Positions 50,242-58,489 of a stretch of 64,000 nt of DNA are shown piece after piece. The stretch is from a virus: positions 62,001 to 126,000 of the IMG/VR virus record IMGVR_UViG_3300042691_012617. One strand, written 5' to 3'. Position numbers and translations under genes: made by a program. A model generated the notes under the pieces. It did not search any database, had not been told where the DNA came from, and saw only the letters and a list, made by a program, of their open reading frames with translations. Every line of letters begins with the position of its first letter. The stretch's first letter is position 1.

Positions 50242-51440
50242 GACTCGTTTACCTTTCTATTCTGTCTGCTGAACCGCAGACGATTGACCAACTTGACCGC
50301 CGTACCCGTTCTGACGATCACGATTCCTTCGGGGTCGGTGGGACGAATACCATCAGCATCCATGAAGAAGTGACCAAGGGCAGAGACCGCATACAACTTT
50401 CCAAGGATCATCTCCTTGACCTTTGCGATCTTGTTATGCAGTTCAAACATAGCATTGAACTGATCCTCGTAAGCATCGATGAAAGCGAGGATGTCGTTCA
50501 TGGCGGTTTCCTTCGCCTGTCTCCCCTTCTCGGTCTTCAACTTATTTAGTTCCTTTTCCAACTTAGTCTTTACATACAGTTTCAGACCACTTGCGCTGAA
50601 ACTGGTCAGACCGCCGTTGATCGTGCTGTTGATGTAGGGGAGCATCAGCGGCATGAGGTCTTTACGGGCAAGCAGGGGCTTCAGGAAAGGCTTTACCTTC
50701 TTGGCTAGCGTCTCGCACTCGGTGATGCCCCGAAGCGCGGTATCGCCTTCCCCGCCCTTCAGGAGGGCAGGGGTGAGGTCGTAGATGTTCGGATCGGTGA
50801 ACCAAACATCAGGATGCTGCTTGAGTTTGCTAGCGTTGAAGTTGAAGGTGGTTGCCTTCAAATCGGCAAGGGTCTTGCCTGAATACTCGGTGTGGAATGT
50901 AATTCCAATCTTTGCGGCTGCAATCCGCTTGCCGATTTCGCTGTCAGACGGGACGGTGTATAGAATCGTATTTGGTTGGAATCCAATATGTGGCTTTCCG
51001 CCAATCGTCAGACTCTTCTTACCATCAGCGGTGAACATCAGGTCGCCCTGAAGCACACCCTTGATTCCTACCTTTGGCAAATACTTCAGGCATTGAACCA
51101 ACTTGTCTGCCAAGTCCTTGATGTCAAATCCCTTGCGAATCTCTTCTTCGGTATGAAACACCTTCTGCACTTGCTTGCCGAAGACACCCTTGATAGCGAC
51201 GAAAAACTTCTTGTTCTCGGGATTGATGCCGCAGATAACAGCAGGCTTTCCATCCCATTTTGTGGACATTCCTAGCGATGTGTTGCCCGTCTTGAGACTC
51301 TGAACGATGTCCTTCATGAAGGCAATCGCATTGTCCAAGCCACTCCCACCCTTGAGGAGCATGAGATCTTCGATGTGATCTAGGTGCTTGTTCTGCTCAG
51401 TTTGCTCCATGAGAGGGAGCATTTGCTTAAATGACAGCAT
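50238..51440 (-). CDS. covalent nucleotidyltransferase (ligase-like), DUF6267-type
   Basis: 400 residues. Motif I of DNA/RNA ligases and capping enzymes is visible as STKWDGKPAV with K61. GVLQGDLMF (about 128-136), DPEGIVIV (E371) and AVKLV (K383) look like motifs III/IIIa, IV and V. The N-terminus MLSFKQMLPLME fits the capsid-targeting pattern with L-x-E at 10-12. The family is widespread in T4-like marine phages (DUF6267 as I recall). It is coupled by ATGA to the fusion gene. Substrate unknown; RNA or DNA end joining or repair after injection is a guess. Confidence 0.6.
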   Translation of the reverse strand: MLSFKQMLPLMEQTEQNKHLDHIEDLMLLKGGSGLDNAIAFMKDIVQSLKTGNTSLGMSTKWDGKPAVICGINPENKKFFVAIKGVFGKQVQKVFHTEEEIRKGFDIKDLADKLVQCLKYLPKVGIKGVLQGDLMFTADGKKSLTIGGKPHIGFQPNTILYTVPSDSEIGKRIAAAKIGITFHTEYSGKTLADLKATTFNFNASKLKQHPDVWFTDPNIYDLTPALLKGGEGDTALRGITECETLAKKVKPFLKPLLARKDLMPLMLPYINSTINGGLTSFSASGLKLYVKTKLEKELNKLKTEKGRQAKETAMNDILAFIDAYEDQFNAMFELHNKIAKVKEMILGKLYAVSALGHFFMDADGIRPTDPEGIVIVRTGTAVKLVNRLRFSRQNRKVNES

Positions 51441-51459
51441 AGGGTGTCTCCTGTGCGGT

Positions 51460-51466
51460 TATTTAG
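51460..51466 (-). promoter_or_regulatory. late promoter CTAAATA
   Basis: 19 bases upstream of the ligase-like gene, just after the tRNA. Confidence 0.65.
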
Positions 51467-51478
51467 GCTCATATGAAA

Positions 51479-51553
51479 TAGGCGGGGCGGGAGTCGAACC
51501 CGCATGAGGGCGATTATAAGTCACCACCTTTTACCACTATCAGGCACCCGCCC
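51479..51553 (-). tRNA. tRNA-Ile (anticodon UAU)
   Basis: A cloverleaf can be drawn on the minus strand. Acceptor GGGCGGG pairs with CCCGCCU (one G-U at 1-72), a D arm with GUGGUAA follows, and anticodon stem GGUGA/UCGCC holds loop CUUAUAA (anticodon UAU, reading AUA). The T arm is GCGGG-UUCGACU-CCCGC and the discriminator is A. CCA is not encoded. It is the only tRNA seen and lies between gp41 and the ligase-like gene. Confidence 0.85.
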
Positions 51554-51558
51554 GTAGT

Positions 51559-52992
51559 TTAAGACCAACCCTTTATGGTTGGCTTCTCGCGCCCGTACCC
51601 GCCCGTGCGCCTGTGTGCGCCCCCGCCCCCGTGCGCGTGAGGGGCATCGTCTTCGTCTTGGTCATCGGCACCGTTGCCTTGAATCAACTGCTGTTGCGAT
51701 TCGTCCACATCAAACAACTTCATCTTGGCACGGTCGATCCCGATCACGAACTTGCGATTCGTGGCGACATCGTTGTAGCGGTTCTTCAACTGCTTGACCA
51801 TGACCTGTCCCAACTCGTCCAACTGTTCCGTGGCGATGAGGGCGAACATGAAGTCTGCGGTGGCGGGTAGACCAAAAGATTCCGATGTGTCAGTCAGTTC
51901 CACATCGGTATTGCCGAAGCCCGAACGATTGGTCTGTGTTGCGGTGAAGATCGGCACCCCAACCTCCACAGCCAAGCCGCGAAGTTCCTCTGCAATTGCC
52001 TTGACATAGGTGTACGAATTGACATTTCCGTTCGCCTTGAAGCGAGACGATGCACAAATGTTCAGGTAATCGATGAAGATAACATCGGGCTTGAAGTTCT
52101 TCTTCAGGCGCAGTTCATCCAACAAGTGACGGAAGTGATTGGCATTCGCAGATGCCGTGGGGTACTCCTTGATCAGAAGTTTGCCTGTGATGCCCATGGT
52201 CACCTTGGCAAGCCGCTTGGCATAGATCTCCATTGGCAACTTCTTGAGATCGTCTAATGTGATATCCATAAGGTTAGCATCGATTCGCTCTGCAATCCGC
52301 TCCTCTGCCATCTCACAGGTGATGTACAGGACATTCTTGCTCTGTGACAAGCAGTTAGCGGCATGGTGGCACATGAACAGGGACTTGCCCACGCCTGTAC
52401 CCGCGAGGATGACATTCAGAGTCTTGTCGGGCACACCGCCGTTGGTGATCTTATTGAAGTAGTCTAGGTCGAATGGTGTCTTCTTTTCTACGCGGTGGTA
52501 GAAGTCGTACCGCTTCTCGGCATCCTCAATGAAATCGTGACCGATGTGTTCATCGAACGACACGCTGAGTGCCTTGGTCAGGATCTCGGGGATGGCGTTC
52601 TTCGACCGACCCTTCGCCTTCTTCTCGTCAAGGAGTTCGATGGACTCCATCAGGGCGTTGTAGACCGCCTTGTCCTTGCAGAACTTCTCGGTCTGATCAA
52701 CAAGCCACTCCTCATCAGGCTCCTCGGTGCCTTTGTCCATCGTCTCTACCAACTTGACACACTCATCAAACTCACCCTGAGATAGACCGTCCTGTTGATT
52801 CAGGATGATCTTCAGGGCTTCGCGGGTGGGAGCGGTGGAGTACTTTTCGATGAACTCAGACACCGTGTTGAACAGCCGCTTCTCACAGGAGTCGTGAAAG
52901 TACTCCTGCTTGAGAAATGGTTGGACGCGGCGTGTGAACTCGGGTCTGTGAAGAAGACTGCGTAGGATGATGAGTTCAATCTTGTCGCTCAT
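51559..52992 (-). CDS. 41: gp41 replicative DNA helicase
   Basis: 477 residues (T4: 475). DnaB-type hexameric helicase that unwinds ahead of the fork and activates gp61. Walker A LAGTGVGKSLF is near residue 200, Walker B VIFIDYLN near 305, and the sensor region ATQTNRSGFGNTDVELTDTSES is typical of the family. The C-terminus is an Asp/Gly/His-rich tail. The N-terminal helical domain (LRSLLHRPEFTRRV) matches the primase-binding domain. Its gene follows the sugar cassette and has a probable promoter at 53005-53032. Confidence 0.93.
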   Translation of the reverse strand: MSDKIELIILRSLLHRPEFTRRVQPFLKQEYFHDSCEKRLFNTVSEFIEKYSTAPTREALKIILNQQDGLSQGEFDECVKLVETMDKGTEEPDEEWLVDQTEKFCKDKAVYNALMESIELLDEKKAKGRSKNAIPEILTKALSVSFDEHIGHDFIEDAEKRYDFYHRVEKKTPFDLDYFNKITNGGVPDKTLNVILAGTGVGKSLFMCHHAANCLSQSKNVLYITCEMAEERIAERIDANLMDITLDDLKKLPMEIYAKRLAKVTMGITGKLLIKEYPTASANANHFRHLLDELRLKKNFKPDVIFIDYLNICASSRFKANGNVNSYTYVKAIAEELRGLAVEVGVPIFTATQTNRSGFGNTDVELTDTSESFGLPATADFMFALIATEQLDELGQVMVKQLKNRYNDVATNRKFVIGIDRAKMKLFDVDESQQQLIQGNGADDQDEDDAPHAHGGGGAHRRTGGYGREKPTIKGWS

Positions 52993-53004
52993 ATGTTAAT
53001 GCAG

Positions 53005-53032
53005 ATCATAACATACCTTCTTCAGAAGGCAA
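53005..53032 (-). promoter_or_regulatory. sigma70-like promoter of gp41
   Basis: TTGCCT and TATGAT on the minus strand with a 16-base spacer, 12 bases upstream of the gp41 ATG. Confidence 0.45.
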
Positions 53033-53038
53033 TAGAAA

Positions 53039-53668
53039 TCATTTCTGAAGAACAAAGATTCCACACCCATTCCACCAACCACTTGAATCGTCTGAGCCGT
53101 AAAACTCTTGCTTATGAAGCGTTTTAAGTTTTAGTTCGTTTATGGCACGATATGTTCCATTTTGAACTTTAGACCATGACCAATCATCAACCATGAAGAT
53201 GAAGGTTTCTGCCATCGAATCGTAGTAATGTTGAAGTGCGCGGTACTGATTGATCTCTTGATGCTCACCATCGTAGAAGTAAACATCAATATTTGAGATG
53301 CCTCTTTCTATTGGATTGAATGAGAAGCAATCCTGATCGATCAAGTTTGGCTCTCCTCCGATCAATCGCTTCCAATTATCAACAAACTCTTGACGAGGTC
53401 CACCAAATTCAGAGAAGTCATCGATAACTGTGTAGTTGAGTCTGCTGTGGTTTCCACGGAGGGCTGCAATTGCAGTAGATCCCTTCCACACCCCAATCTC
53501 CAAGTAGTTCTTTACGATTTCCTTAGAAAGCAGTCTGTTTGCAAACCTCTTGTATTTCGCTCCCGAAAATCCCTGAATAGAAAGGATATCGTCAGTTACA
53601 TTTGACGGCTGCGTGTCATCTAGAGACTCTTGTAGGGAAGTAATGAGTTGTTCTACTCTGTTTGTCAT
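53039..53668 (-). CDS. SAM-dependent methyltransferase, TylF/Methyltransf_24-like
   Basis: 209 residues. The SAM site NYLEIGVWKGSTAIAAL (about 55-71), an Asp-rich NIDVYFYDGEH (about 125-135) and MVDDWSWSKV are typical of TylF-like sugar O-methyltransferases. It overlaps the epimerase gene upstream by ATGA and ends the cassette, so O-methylation of a sugar is the likely step. Confidence 0.7.
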   Translation of the reverse strand: MTNRVEQLITSLQESLDDTQPSNVTDDILSIQGFSGAKYKRFANRLLSKEIVKNYLEIGVWKGSTAIAALRGNHSRLNYTVIDDFSEFGGPRQEFVDNWKRLIGGEPNLIDQDCFSFNPIERGISNIDVYFYDGEHQEINQYRALQHYYDSMAETFIFMVDDWSWSKVQNGTYRAINELKLKTLHKQEFYGSDDSSGWWNGCGIFVLQK

Positions 53669-54594
53669 TGTGTTGCCTCTGTTGTACGAATGTTCTCACC
53701 TAGCCATGCCATGAGTTTTACCTTTGGTGTCCAATCAAGAAGTTCCCGTGCTTTTGTATTGTTGCAAAGAGTATGTCGGGCTTCACCTTGTCTAGGAGGA
53801 AGGAATTTGATCGTACCATCCTCTCCTGCAATGGTTCTAGCGATATGAATTACAGAATGAGATTGTCCTGTTCCGATGTTGATGATTCCACCATTGAAGA
53901 ATTTGGTAGAGGTTCCTGCTAGTATGTTTGCTGACACAATATCGGACACATGTATGTAATCCCGTGTTTGCATCCCATCTCCAACAACTGTAAGAGGCTT
54001 ACCCTCTTCCTTCTGCCGCTTGAAGACAGCGACCACGGGACAGTACTGCCCCTTGTTTGACTGCCCCTCCCCGTACACATTGAAGTATCGAAGACAAACA
54101 GTATCCATGAACCGTGGCTCGGCATACAGTTTGCACAGTTGCTCACACATCAACTTGCTTGTTGCGTAGATGTTCAGACAATCGACAGGCTCGTTTTCGT
54201 CCTGTCCACCGCCATAGCCACCCTTACCGCCGTTACCATAAATTGCGGATGTGGAAGAGAAGACAAATCGATTGACTCCACCCTTCTTTGCACAGTCCAA
54301 GATATTGAATGTCCCTGTGACATTCGATGCAAATGTCTTGGCGGGATCAGCAATGCAACGCTGAATGCTAACCTCCGCTGCCATGTGAAACACAGTATCA
54401 ACTCCCTCAAAATCCGAAGGGACTAGGTCATTGATGTCTGAATTGATGTTGATGGCACGATCATTCCACTTGAAAGATTCATGCCCTTCCGAACTTTCGT
54501 TGTCCACACAGATGACTGTGTGTCCTTGTTCGATGAGTGTGTTGACTAGGTGTGAGCCGATGAAGCCCGCACCGCCAGTAACCATGTATTTCAT
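53665..54594 (-). CDS. NAD-dependent sugar epimerase/dehydratase
   Basis: 309 residues, extended short-chain dehydrogenase. TGGAGFIGSH (6-15) is the NAD-binding loop, VFHMAAEVSI follows, the catalytic S is in VFSSTSAIYG, and the Y-x3-K pair is in IYATSKLMCEQL. DYIHVSDI and IINIGTGQSHSVIHIA support a UDP-sugar epimerase-like enzyme (UDP-glucose 4-epimerase family). The exact sugar is unknown. Confidence 0.8.
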   Translation of the reverse strand: MKYMVTGGAGFIGSHLVNTLIEQGHTVICVDNESSEGHESFKWNDRAININSDINDLVPSDFEGVDTVFHMAAEVSIQRCIADPAKTFASNVTGTFNILDCAKKGGVNRFVFSSTSAIYGNGGKGGYGGGQDENEPVDCLNIYATSKLMCEQLCKLYAEPRFMDTVCLRYFNVYGEGQSNKGQYCPVVAVFKRQKEEGKPLTVVGDGMQTRDYIHVSDIVSANILAGTSTKFFNGGIINIGTGQSHSVIHIARTIAGEDGTIKFLPPRQGEARHTLCNNTKARELLDWTPKVKLMAWLGENIRTTEATQ

Positions 54595-54604
54595 TGTGCA
54601 TACC

Positions 54605-55522
54605 TCATGATGTAAATTTCTTCAATTGCTTGCTGTGGATATGTAGGCTGAGAATTTTGGCTCTATCTCCCGTTCTGCGATCTACCACGGAGAAATACCG
54701 TTTTCCTTGCTTGTCCCGCATCTCCTCGAATCCCCACTTTTTCGTTGCCAACATTCTTCCAATGTAATGATGACCAAAGATAGTGCCAGGTGGATTTCCA
54801 TTGTTACATCCACCAAAGAACTGACCGATGCTGATCGGATCAAAGATGCCTCCGATGAAAGACCAAAACTTTGAGAAGTCGCCTTCGACCCAAACGGGAA
54901 GAGTATTCACATACACATCTCCCAACTCTCTCTGAACACGCTTCCACAAGTACATGTCATACGCTGCTTGTGGATTGTCCTTCTCGTTCATCATCTCCCA
55001 AAACTTGTCATTGATGTCCATCAAAGACCTGTAATCCTTGATGTACACCATTCCAAAGATCAGGGCATTTTCATGCTCGGCAGTCATGGCGGTTCTGTTG
55101 TACAGACGCTTCACTTTTTCGGCTACCTCATCCATATTACAATAGATCATGACATCGTTGTCGAACGAGAATGTGTTCTTCAAGTTGTGCTTTTTCATGA
55201 CCTCTTCAATATAGAAGGGGCGCATCAAGCAAGCCTTCCAAAGAGGATCCCGATCTCCTGCCCAATGCCCCGTCGAGTCAACATCATACCTAGGCTTCAG
55301 ATCAGAGATTTTTTCCCACTTGACATTCAGCCGTTCGAAGTTTTCTTTGTTGGAAACATTCTCATCGTCCAAGATAACGACGATATCGCTGTTAGGCGAC
55401 CACTTTCTCGCTTGCTCTAGAGATGTCCAAATGTGGTTTTCCCACGGATCGTAGTGGGTGTTCGTCTTGGGATCGTATGACTTGTTTCCCATTTGAAAAA
55501 TGACAATAGATGATTCTGACAT
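54605..55522 (-). CDS. predicted glycosyltransferase
   Basis: 305 residues. An acidic pair in FSFDNDVMIYC (about 120) resembles the DXD metal site of GT-A enzymes. Flanking segments DIVVILDDENVSN and VYVNTLPVWVEGDFSKFW are compatible with a GT-A fold. Its position inside the sugar cassette supports this. No specific family assigned. Confidence 0.6.
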   Translation of the reverse strand: MSESSIVIFQMGNKSYDPKTNTHYDPWENHIWTSLEQARKWSPNSDIVVILDDENVSNKENFERLNVKWEKISDLKPRYDVDSTGHWAGDRDPLWKACLMRPFYIEEVMKKHNLKNTFSFDNDVMIYCNMDEVAEKVKRLYNRTAMTAEHENALIFGMVYIKDYRSLMDINDKFWEMMNEKDNPQAAYDMYLWKRVQRELGDVYVNTLPVWVEGDFSKFWSFIGGIFDPISIGQFFGGCNNGNPPGTIFGHHYIGRMLATKKWGFEEMRDKQGKRYFSVVDRRTGDRAKILSLHIHSKQLKKFTS

Positions 55523-55534
55523 GATGATTACCTT

Positions 55535-56245
55535 TCAGGATGGATTTCTTGTGTGAATGATGCAGGGGTCTACTGGATTGCTGTATTGAGTTATGTCCTT
55601 TTCCGAGTAGACAAATGTGTTGTGCTTCCATGAGAGCAGGCTCATGATGCTTTGGTCGTGTCTGTGATCCTTGAACTCTTCGTAGTTGGGCAACCGCTGT
55701 GTGTTGGGCAAGTCTGTGAGAATCCTAGGATCTTTCGCGTACTCCAACCACTCCTTGACAAAGGACATGCTGCCCTCCGTCTTCTTGCATACGAAGATGC
55801 TAGCCATTCGCTGATCTGCTCTTCGCATTTCCTCTGTGTCCATGCCCATCAGGACAAAGCAGTCTCGTTTTGTGAACATGCCGTTGGTCCCACACCAACC
55901 GAATGTGAGGATGCCCATGCTGCCGATGCGATCTTCTATAGCATCTATGTCAAGCCATTTCCATGGATTACTTTGGAAGTACATTCCTGCGTCCGTGTAC
56001 ATGAGCCAATCGTTGGTGTTCATTTGCTCCAAGTGACGGAGAATCAGGTATGGCTTCCAAAGCCAGTATCCCGCACCTCTTGTCTGAGAAAGCGTATACG
56101 CATTCTCTTCTCTGAAGCGATCATCCAAGTCTTCAAGACCATATCCGATGCTCTTGTCGAATCCACCGTGAGATAGTGCGGTATCGCAACACAGTTTCTG
56201 TGATGCTTTGTATCTACCGTGGGCGTAGTTGATGTGAATTTTCAT
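55535..56245 (-). CDS. predicted glycosyltransferase (capsule-type)
   Basis: 236 residues. The segment RGAGYWLWKPYLILRHLEQM with MYTDAGMYF, and the C-terminal HDQSIMSLL, resemble capsular-polysaccharide and FkbM-adjacent glycosyltransferases that read YWLWKP...YxDxG. It overlaps the RfbH-type gene by four bases (ATGA). Confidence 0.6.
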   Translation of the reverse strand: MKIHINYAHGRYKASQKLCCDTALSHGGFDKSIGYGLEDLDDRFREENAYTLSQTRGAGYWLWKPYLILRHLEQMNTNDWLMYTDAGMYFQSNPWKWLDIDAIEDRIGSMGILTFGWCGTNGMFTKRDCFVLMGMDTEEMRRADQRMASIFVCKKTEGSMSFVKEWLEYAKDPRILTDLPNTQRLPNYEEFKDHRHDQSIMSLLSWKHNTFVYSEKDITQYSNPVDPCIIHTRNPS

Positions 56246-57591
56246 GCAGTTGCAGAAAGATTATTAAAGAACTGATCCACAATCTTGGAGATGTATGAAA
56301 TCTGTTCCTCTGTGATAACGGGGCTTGTCCCCAAGAAGAAGGTGTCTTTGGTCACCTTGGTTGCCACGGGGAAGTCATTCTTGGCATCCATATCAACTGC
56401 TAGATGCTCATATCCAGGCTGTAGCAGAATGTTGCCACCGAAATAGTTCCTTGTTTGAATCTTGTTGTCTTCCAAGAACATCGTGAGATCGGTTCTCTTG
56501 AAGGGTGCCCCATCTCTGATTGTAAGTGGAAATGCAAACCAAGCAGGATCGGCCTTTGGTGTGGGGATCGGCAAGTGGAAGTACTGCCCGTACTTGGAGA
56601 ACACATTCAAGAGCAGGGAGTAGTTTCGCTTTCTGATGTCGATGATGTTGTCCAACCGATCAAGTTGAACAAGTCCCATCGCTGCTTGCAGATCAAGAGG
56701 CTTTAGGTTGTAGCCAATCTCCTCATAGACATACTTGTGATCGAAGATCTCATCAGGCATGCTTGGAAGCCAGTTGCTGAACCGCTTCTTGCACATACCG
56801 TTCTTAAGACAGGACGCAGCCTTGCCCGAGCAATAACAGCCTCGCCCCCACTCCCTCAGACTCTTGATCAGCATTTCCTGCTCTTTAGTTCTAGTGGCAA
56901 TGAAACCACCTTCGCCCATCGTTATGTGGTGGGCAGGATAGAATGAACAACTAGCCATCTCACCGAACGAGCCTAGCATCTTGCCATCGTAGGTGCTTCC
57001 CAAGGCATCGCAGCAGTCCTCAATCAAGATGAGGTCATACTTTTTCACGATGTCCATCACGGCATCCATGTTGGGAGGATTGCCTAGGACATGTGCAAAC
57101 ATCAATGCCCGTGCCCCGTTCTTGGCGGCTTCCTCCAACTTGACCACATCCAAATTCAGAGTATCGACTTCAATGTCGATGAATACTGGCGTGAATCCGT
57201 TCTGAATGATGGGGTTCACAGTAGTCGGAAATCCTGCAACAGGGGTGATGATCTTGGACCCCTTCGGAAGATTCCAAATCTTCCGCGATGTGAGAGCAGA
57301 CACCATCAGGAGGTTTGCGCTAGAACCGCTGTTTGTGAGACAGCCGTGATCCTTTCCAAGCCGCTTGGGGAACTTGTTTTCAAACCTAGTACCGTTCTCT
57401 CCTAGGCAGAGCCAACCACCCAAGAGGCATTCAATGACTGCGATGTACTCCTTCTCGTCCATGAACGAGCCTGAATACTGCACCCAATCAGTTCCTTCCT
57501 GCCAAGTCTTTTTCTTGGAAGAAACAATTTCGGTGACCAGTTTGTTGATCAACTGCTGCTTGTCTTCAAGACGAATGTTTAGTTCCACCAC
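56242..57591 (-). CDS. RfbH-type CDP-6-deoxyhexose 3-dehydrase
   Basis: 449 residues from a GTG at 57591 (start uncertain; a TTG 33 bases upstream is also open). DegT/StrS-fold enzyme in which the PLP-binding Lys is replaced by His: FYPAHHITMGEGG (about 219-229). A Cys cluster GRGCYCSGKAASCLKNGMC (about 262-280) fits the 2Fe-2S site of E1 (RfbH/DdhC). That enzyme removes the 3-hydroxyl from CDP-4-keto-6-deoxyglucose and needs an E3 reductase, which is not seen here. HKYVYEEIGYNLKPLDLQAA completes the match. Confidence 0.85.
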   Translation of the reverse strand: MVELNIRLEDKQQLINKLVTEIVSSKKKTWQEGTDWVQYSGSFMDEKEYIAVIECLLGGWLCLGENGTRFENKFPKRLGKDHGCLTNSGSSANLLMVSALTSRKIWNLPKGSKIITPVAGFPTTVNPIIQNGFTPVFIDIEVDTLNLDVVKLEEAAKNGARALMFAHVLGNPPNMDAVMDIVKKYDLILIEDCCDALGSTYDGKMLGSFGEMASCSFYPAHHITMGEGGFIATRTKEQEMLIKSLREWGRGCYCSGKAASCLKNGMCKKRFSNWLPSMPDEIFDHKYVYEEIGYNLKPLDLQAAMGLVQLDRLDNIIDIRKRNYSLLLNVFSKYGQYFHLPIPTPKADPAWFAFPLTIRDGAPFKRTDLTMFLEDNKIQTRNYFGGNILLQPGYEHLAVDMDAKNDFPVATKVTKDTFFLGTSPVITEEQISYISKIVDQFFNNLSATA

Positions 57592-58472
57592 TTGTAGATA
57601 CCTCTTGCTTGCTTTGGTGTCCAACCTATGTTGCGAATTTTACTGGTGTTCAGCGAGTAGCGCAAGTCTTGTCCCCACCGATTCGGAACAAATTGTATCT
57701 CGTCTCTTGTTTTTCCAAAGACATTCAAAAGCGTTTCAACCACCTCAAGATTGGTCATGTGGTTGTCTGCACCGATATTGAAGGTATCGTTCTTGACACC
57801 GTTCGCAATCAGGGTGTAGATTCCATCTGCATTGTCCTTCACATAAATCCAATCTCGCACATAGGAACCGTCTCCGTGGAGAGGAATCTTCTTTCCAGTT
57901 TCAAGGCAGCGAATCGACTTGGGGATCAACTTTTCATAATATTGCCGCTGACCATAGTTGTTCGAACTGCGGGTAATCAGGTAGTTGATTCCGTAGGTGC
58001 GATGATAGGAAAGAACAAGCATTTCCGCTGCTGCCTTGGACGCGGAATACGGGTTGCTAGGAGTCAGTTTGTCAGACTCGCTGAAAGACCCATTTGGTCT
58101 ATCTCCATAAACCTCATCTGTGCTGATCTGTACAAATAGAGGTCTCTCATGTGGTGGCTTGCCACGGATGATCTCAAGTAGATTGTGAACCCCAATGATG
58201 TTGCTTCTGATGAAGGGGTTTGTATCGTTGATTGAGTTGTCAACATGAGTTTCGGCAGCAAAGTTGACAAGAACATCACAAGAAGGGAGATGCTTTATCT
58301 CGCAGATATCTGCCTTGTGGTGCTTGTAGTTTGGATTGCCATCGAAAGGCAGTTCCTCATTTGAGCAGTAGGTCATGCAGTCGAAATCAACGACCTTATG
58401 CCCCTCTGCAAGAGCCTTTTCGACAAAGTGACTACCAATAAAGCCACGCCCGCCTGTCACAACTAGTTCCAT
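57579..58472 (-). CDS. NDP-glucose 4,6-dehydratase, RmlB/RfbG-like
   Basis: 297 residues from the ATG at 58472 (MELVVTGGRGFIG; AAAGG site). Extended SDR fold: TGGRGFIGSH, AAETHVDNSI, catalytic block STDEVYG, Y-x3-K in NPYSASKAAAE, and SSNNYGQRQYYEKLIP. The set of motifs is closest to dTDP-glucose 4,6-dehydratase; it may supply the 4-keto-6-deoxy substrate used by the next enzyme. Its end overlaps the RfbH-type gene. Confidence 0.85.
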   Translation of the reverse strand: MELVVTGGRGFIGSHFVEKALAEGHKVVDFDCMTYCSNEELPFDGNPNYKHHKADICEIKHLPSCDVLVNFAAETHVDNSINDTNPFIRSNIIGVHNLLEIIRGKPPHERPLFVQISTDEVYGDRPNGSFSESDKLTPSNPYSASKAAAEMLVLSYHRTYGINYLITRSSNNYGQRQYYEKLIPKSIRCLETGKKIPLHGDGSYVRDWIYVKDNADGIYTLIANGVKNDTFNIGADNHMTNLEVVETLLNVFGKTRDEIQFVPNRWGQDLRYSLNTSKIRNIGWTPKQARGIYKWWN

Positions 58473-58489
58473 GATAAACCTTTCAGATG

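Noticed and set aside
50549-50555. Late-type core TATTTAG (CTAAATA on the minus strand)
   Set aside because: It lies deep inside the ligase-like coding region with no start codon suitably placed downstream.
56242-57591. Ordinary DegT/StrS sugar aminotransferase
   Set aside because: The PLP lysine is replaced by His and a Cys cluster is present, which fits RfbH-type dehydrases instead.
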